A stretch of 7,376 nucleotides of DNA from CAIJMI01 sp964448085. Its GTDB lineage: Bacteria; Patescibacteriota; Microgenomatia; UBA10105; UBA927. The translations under genes and the position numbers were made by a program. The notes beneath the pieces were generated by a model. That model searched no databases and was not told where the DNA came from. It worked only from the letters and a program-made list of their open reading frames with translations. The stretch lies in NCBI GenBank assembly GCA_964448085.1, contig CAYUUX010000037.1:1-7376 (forward strand), in the 5' to 3' direction. Below, piece by piece: positions 4,508 to 7,376 of this stretch; position 1 is the stretch's first letter, and each line of letters starts with the position of its first letter.

Positions 4508-5449
4508 CTAAAACGGACACTCCACAACTCTCAAGTCCGGTACCTTTCTTGCTTCAAAGAAGTATTTCACAAGGTGAATACGACGCCTGAACGCCTCCCA
4601 TGTTTTTGGCTGTTCCTTTTGAATTTGCGGGTATTGCTCATCTAAAGGGATATTGGAAAGAATAAATACATCGGTGAAACACGCTATCTTGTTGACATAG
4701 CGACACGGTAACTCCAAAGGGTATCCATCCAAATAATTCAGCATGTCTTGAATCTTAAGACTTGAACGGAACTCTTCAAAGACCACGATCTTCTGTTGCC
4801 TATAGCTATCCCATGGATGATCATAGTCCGTTACTCGGTGAACCTTTCCATAACCGTATTTTTCCATCACCCCACGAGTCTTCCCTGTTTCTGTTGCCCC
4901 CCACCAATAAGCAGTTTGCATCGTCCTAAAAATATCCCTGTATTCCGACTCCACAACAATTTGTCGCGCCCTTTCAATCTTATCCAAGTGCATCATGTAC
5001 TGTGGATCTTCATCCATGATTTCTTTGTTCGTCTTGCCTTCCCTTATCATGTCGTACAGATCATCCAGATCCGTACGCCTTCCCGGCCTTTCCTGAGGAC
5101 ATTCCCCGAACTCTTCAAAAGTCTCCGGAAGATTGGTTTCCTTTTTCTTGTCCTTTGCCCACTTCCCTTCCTTCCGAATGTAATCCCGGTTCTGTTGCGC
5201 TGTTCCCTTGGCCATCTCGAAATGAGCGCCAGGAAAATGATTTTTCATTGTCGAGAATCGAATCTGATTTTTCCCTTGAATGTAAACATGAGTATGGTAG
5301 GTCCCTTCCTCCCCAATCTCATCGCACAAACAAGCATAGTCCAATTCCAGACCTACGATGATTGCCCGAAGCCTTGAGTGATCCATTCCGTGTTCGCTTG
5401 GATTGTTTATTGTCACCTGCCATTTTCGCGTTCTTGTGTCCTTGGCCAT
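4508..5449 (-). CDS. rep: Rolling-circle replication initiator Rep, unit A copy 2
   Basis: Identical product to the Rep at 902-1843, with the same ATG (5449-5447), the same close GGAGG (5452-5456) and GTCTCA iterons upstream. No frameshift or lost catalytic residue, so both A copies would be functional if both are real. Confidence 0.95.
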   Translation of the reverse strand: MAKDTRTRKWQVTINNPSEHGMDHSRLRAIIVGLELDYACLCDEIGEEGTYHTHVYIQGKNQIRFSTMKNHFPGAHFEMAKGTAQQNRDYIRKEGKWAKDKKKETNLPETFEEFGECPQERPGRRTDLDDLYDMIREGKTNKEIMDEDPQYMMHLDKIERARQIVVESEYRDIFRTMQTAYWWGATETGKTRGVMEKYGYGKVHRVTDYDHPWDSYRQQKIVVFEEFRSSLKIQDMLNYLDGYPLELPCRYVNKIACFTDVFILSNIPLDEQYPQIQKEQPKTWEAFRRRIHLVKYFFEARKVPDLRVVECPF

Positions 5450-5563
5450 CACCTCCCCTTTGTCTCAGAGGTTCCCTTGTCTCAACTCTTTGTCTCAACT
5501 TTGTCTCAACTGCTTTTTCCTTGTATATCGCTGACTTAAATCAATTTGTCTCATGTCTCAGAG
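5450..5563 (-). repeat. Iteron region of unit A copy 2 (GTCTCA type)
   Basis: Six GTCTCA repeats start at 5462, 5479, 5492, 5503, 5548 and 5555, the same positions and bases as in the first unit A. Confidence 0.85.
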
Positions 5564-5595
5564 GTCCCCTAAGGTAATACTAGTCCTTAGGGGAC
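5564..5595 (-). other. Rolling-circle origin hairpin, A/B junction copy 2
   Basis: Same stem and loop; TAGTATTAC lies on the minus strand at 5582-5574, flanked by GTCTCA iterons. Confidence 0.92.
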
Positions 5596-5816
5596 TTTTC
5601 CTCGCCTCTTTCAACCGCCTCAATCGACTCTTTCCAGTAGAGCATCATCTTGGTGATTTCATNNNNNNNNNNNNNNNNNNNNNNNNNNNNNNNNNNNNNN
5701 NNNNNNNNNNNNNNNNNNNNNNNNNNNNNNNNNNNNNNNNNNNNNNNNNNNNNNNNNNNNNNCCGCTCATCCAAAGCGAAACACTTCTTCACCTTTCTTC
5801 TAATTCCCATTCTCAT
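5580..5816 (-). CDS. Ribbon-helix-helix protein, unit B copy 2 (interrupted by assembly gap)
   Basis: Same as 1974-2210, with the N gap at the same place. The start is the ATG at 5816-5814 with GGAGG at 5825-5829. The RHH helices fall in the gap and can only be inferred from unit A. Confidence 0.7.
   Translation of the reverse strand: MRMGIRRKVKKCFALDERXXXXXXXXXXXXXXXXXXXXXXXXXXXXXXXXXXEITKMMLYWKESIEAVERGEEKSPKD
5663..5762. other. Second assembly gap of 100 N
   Basis: Exactly 3606 bases after the first gap and the same length. A placeholder repeated at the repeat period suggests that the same contig pieces were joined twice. Confidence 0.97.
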
Positions 5817-5848
5817 CTGCTTTTCCTCCACTGATTTCTCGGGCCGGC

Positions 5849-5867
5849 CAGGGGGGGGTACCCCCTG
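5849..5867 (-). promoter_or_regulatory. G-rich palindrome upstream of the RHH gene, unit B copy 2
   Basis: Second copy of the element at 2243-2261, same bases. The weak promoter candidate recurs at 5908-5936. Confidence 0.4.
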
Positions 5868-6000
5868 TCCTTTGCCCTTGGTCCTTAACTGAAAGGGGAA
5901 TGTGGTGGGTATGACATACATACTACCAAAAGTCAACCATTTTTTCATACCGCAGAGAAATAAAAAAAAGAACGCATGACGCCTTGGTCTATACCGTTCC

Positions 6001-6069
6001 GTTGGGCCAAGAAGCCAATACTTCATTCCCCCGTGGGCGGGGGATTCCGTTTGTCTTCTAAGCCCCAAC
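6001..6069. other. Compound hairpin, unit B copy 2
   Basis: Second copy of the structure at 2395-2463; inner stem 6027-6033 with 6038-6044. The remaining 5817-6102 gap holds nothing further that I can support. Confidence 0.6.
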
Positions 6070-6102
6070 TTTTTTCTCACCCGCGACACAAAAGCACAGC
6101 GC

Positions 6103-6279
6103 TTACCTACACCTTGCCTCTATCCTGGCCCAAGCCGCCGGACCTATCTCCACTTCAAACGAAGAACCAACGTCATCAAGGCCCCAAACGAAGTCATTAT
6201 TGCAATCGGAACAGATGCGCCACCATCTATCCTCCCTCCACAACCAACTTCCATATTCTCCACAAAATTTACATTCCAT
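6103..6279 (-). CDS. Small four-cysteine zinc-ribbon protein, unit B copy 2
   Basis: Identical product to 2497-2673. The start ATG at 6279-6277 lies 8 nt after the stop of the second rep B. Confidence 0.7.
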   Translation of the reverse strand: MECKFCGEYGSWLWREDRWWRICSDCNNDFVWGLDDVGSSFEVEIGPAAWARIEARCR

Positions 6280-6287
6280 GACCGTGC

Positions 6288-7229
6288 TTAGAATGGGCAA
6301 TCAACCACTTTCAGAGAAGGGCCCTTTATTTGATCAAAGAAGTATTTCACAATGTGAATACGACGCCTGAAAGCATCCCATGTTTTAGGTTGATCCTTTT
6401 GAATCTGGGGGTATTGCTCATCCAGGGGGATATTAGAAATGATGAAAACATCGGTGAAACAAGCTATCTTGTTCACATAACGACAGGGGAGCTCCAAAGG
6501 ATACCCGTCTGTGTAGTTCAACATATCCTGAATCTTGAGACTGGACCTGAACTCTTCAAAGACGACGATCTTTTGTTGCCTATAGCTATCCCAAGGATGG
6601 TCATAATCAGTCACTCGGTGAACCTTTCCATATCCGTATTTTTCCATCACACCACGAGTTTTCCCCGTTTCTGTTGCTCCCCACAAGTAAGCAGTTTGCA
6701 TTGTCCTGAAAACATCCCTGTATTCCGACTCCACAACGATTTGACGCGCCCTTTCAATCTTGTCCAGATGCATCATGTAACGCGGATCCTCATCCATGAT
6801 TTCTTTGTTCGTTTTGCCTTCCCGTATCATGTCGTACAGATCATCCAGATCCGTACGCCTTCCCGGCCTTTCCTGAGGGCATTCACCGAACTCTTCAAAG
6901 GTCTCTGCTAGATTCGTTTCTTTTTTCTTGTCCTTTGCCCACTTCCCCTCTTTCCGTATGTAATCCCGGTTCTGTTGCGCCGTTCCCTTGGCCATCTCGA
7001 AATGAGCGCCAGGAAAGTGATTTTTCATTGTCGAGAATCGAATAGCATTCTTCCCTTGGATAAAAACGTGCGTGTGGTACGTCCCTTCTTCCCCAATCTC
7101 ATCGCACAAACACGCATAGTCCAATTCCAGCTCCACAATAATTGAACGAAGCCTTGAGTGATCCATTCCATGCTCACTAGGATTGTTTATTGTCACCTGC
7201 CATTTTCGACTTCTTGTGTCCTTGGTCAT
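6288..7229 (-). CDS. rep: Rolling-circle replication initiator Rep, unit B copy 2
   Basis: Identical product to the Rep at 2682-3623, with an intact frame, the ATG at 7229-7227 and GGAGG at 7232-7236. GTCACA iterons lie upstream. Confidence 0.95.
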   Translation of the reverse strand: MTKDTRSRKWQVTINNPSEHGMDHSRLRSIIVELELDYACLCDEIGEEGTYHTHVFIQGKNAIRFSTMKNHFPGAHFEMAKGTAQQNRDYIRKEGKWAKDKKKETNLAETFEEFGECPQERPGRRTDLDDLYDMIREGKTNKEIMDEDPRYMMHLDKIERARQIVVESEYRDVFRTMQTAYLWGATETGKTRGVMEKYGYGKVHRVTDYDHPWDSYRQQKIVVFEEFRSSLKIQDMLNYTDGYPLELPCRYVNKIACFTDVFIISNIPLDEQYPQIQKDQPKTWDAFRRRIHIVKYFFDQIKGPSLKVVDCPF

Positions 7230-7343
7230 CCCCTCCCCTTTGTCACAGAGGTTACCTTGTCACAAGCCATTGTCACAACTTTGTCACAACCTCTTTTTGC
7301 TTGCTTTCCAATCATTTAAACCAATTTGTCACAAGTCACAGAG
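7230..7343 (-). repeat. Iteron region of unit B copy 2 (GTCACA type)
   Basis: Six GTCACA repeats start at 7242, 7259, 7272, 7283, 7328 and 7335, identical to the first unit B and different from unit C at the left edge. Confidence 0.85.
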
Positions 7344-7375
7344 GTCCCCTAAGGTAATACTAGTCCTTAGGGGAC
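7344..7375 (-). other. Rolling-circle origin hairpin at right edge
   Basis: Fifth identical hairpin; TAGTATTAC lies on the minus strand at 7362-7354. The window ends one base after the stem, so the array probably continues or the assembly breaks at this repeat. Confidence 0.92.
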
Positions 7376-7376
7376 T
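7360..7376 (-). CDS. C-terminal end of a further RHH gene (partial)
   Basis: The last codons S-P-K-D and the TAG stop are encoded by the origin stem and loop, as in every other unit. The rest lies outside the window. It could belong to an A-type, B-type or other unit. Confidence 0.5.

Larger units (their letters stand above)
132..7343. repeat. Tandem array: two copies of a 3606-bp A+B dimer
   Basis: Bases 132-3737 and 3738-7343 carry the same sequence in every part I compared, including the position and length of the N gap, and 7344-7376 begins a third copy. Each 3606-bp period contains two related but distinct units: A (1826 bp, origin to origin) and B (1780 bp as written, about 1822 bp if the N gap stands for the 142 bases found at this place in A). 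Unit boundaries fall at the origin hairpins, as expected for rolling-circle units. The array could be chromosomal, a multimeric plasmid, or in part an assembly duplication. Bases 1-131 do not match 3607-3737, so the left flank is a third unit type. Confidence 0.9.

Noticed and set aside
132..7376. Insertion sequence or transposon (HUH transposase such as IS200/IS605 or IS91)
   Set aside because: The protein carries an SF3 helicase domain with Walker A, Walker B and motif C, together with a TAGTATTAC origin and iterons, which fits a CRESS replicon and not these transposases.

Overview
The window is a head-to-tail tandem array of very small rolling-circle replicons, with every gene on the minus strand. 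The replication protein combines an HUH endonuclease with a superfamily 3 helicase, the architecture of CRESS-DNA replicons (circoviruses, geminiviruses, and the related bacterial and phytoplasma plasmids). Strong GGAGG ribosome-binding sites ahead of rep and of the third gene, together with tight gene packing, point to a bacterial host, probably with an ordinary anti-Shine-Dalgarno. Nothing in the sequence fixes the species. No capsid, mobilisation or partition gene is visible, so this looks like a plasmid-like or satellite-like element rather than a complete virus.

Each unit is about 1.8 kb and, read along the minus strand, has the same order: an origin hairpin displaying TAGTATTAC; six short iterons; rep (313 aa); a 58-aa four-cysteine zinc-ribbon gene starting about 10 nt after the rep stop; a 286-288 bp non-coding stretch with a compound hairpin, a weak promoter candidate and a G-rich palindrome; a 92-aa ribbon-helix-helix (RHH) gene; and then the next origin hairpin, whose nonanucleotide supplies the RHH stop codon.

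Two unit types alternate. Type A covers 132-1957 and 3738-5563. Type B covers 1958-3737 and 5564-7343. They form a 3606-bp period that appears identical in both copies. The left edge (1-131) is the start of a third, different unit (C). The right edge (7344-7376) is one more origin. Both B units carry a 100-base N gap at the same place inside the RHH gene, so the exact 3606-bp duplication may partly be an assembly effect. The presence of unit C argues that the tandem arrangement itself is not only an artefact.

The most interesting signal is in the iterons. All three unit types keep identical spacing between six iterons, but the core is GTCACA in B and C and GTCTCA in A (plus-strand reading), changed in all six copies at once. 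Rep A and Rep B differ at six positions in their endonuclease domains, which suggests co-evolved and possibly mutually exclusive origin recognition between neighbouring units. Rep would nick the hairpin and drive leading-strand replication. The RHH protein is a plausible copy-number or transcription regulator. The zinc-ribbon protein is of unknown function and diverges fastest.
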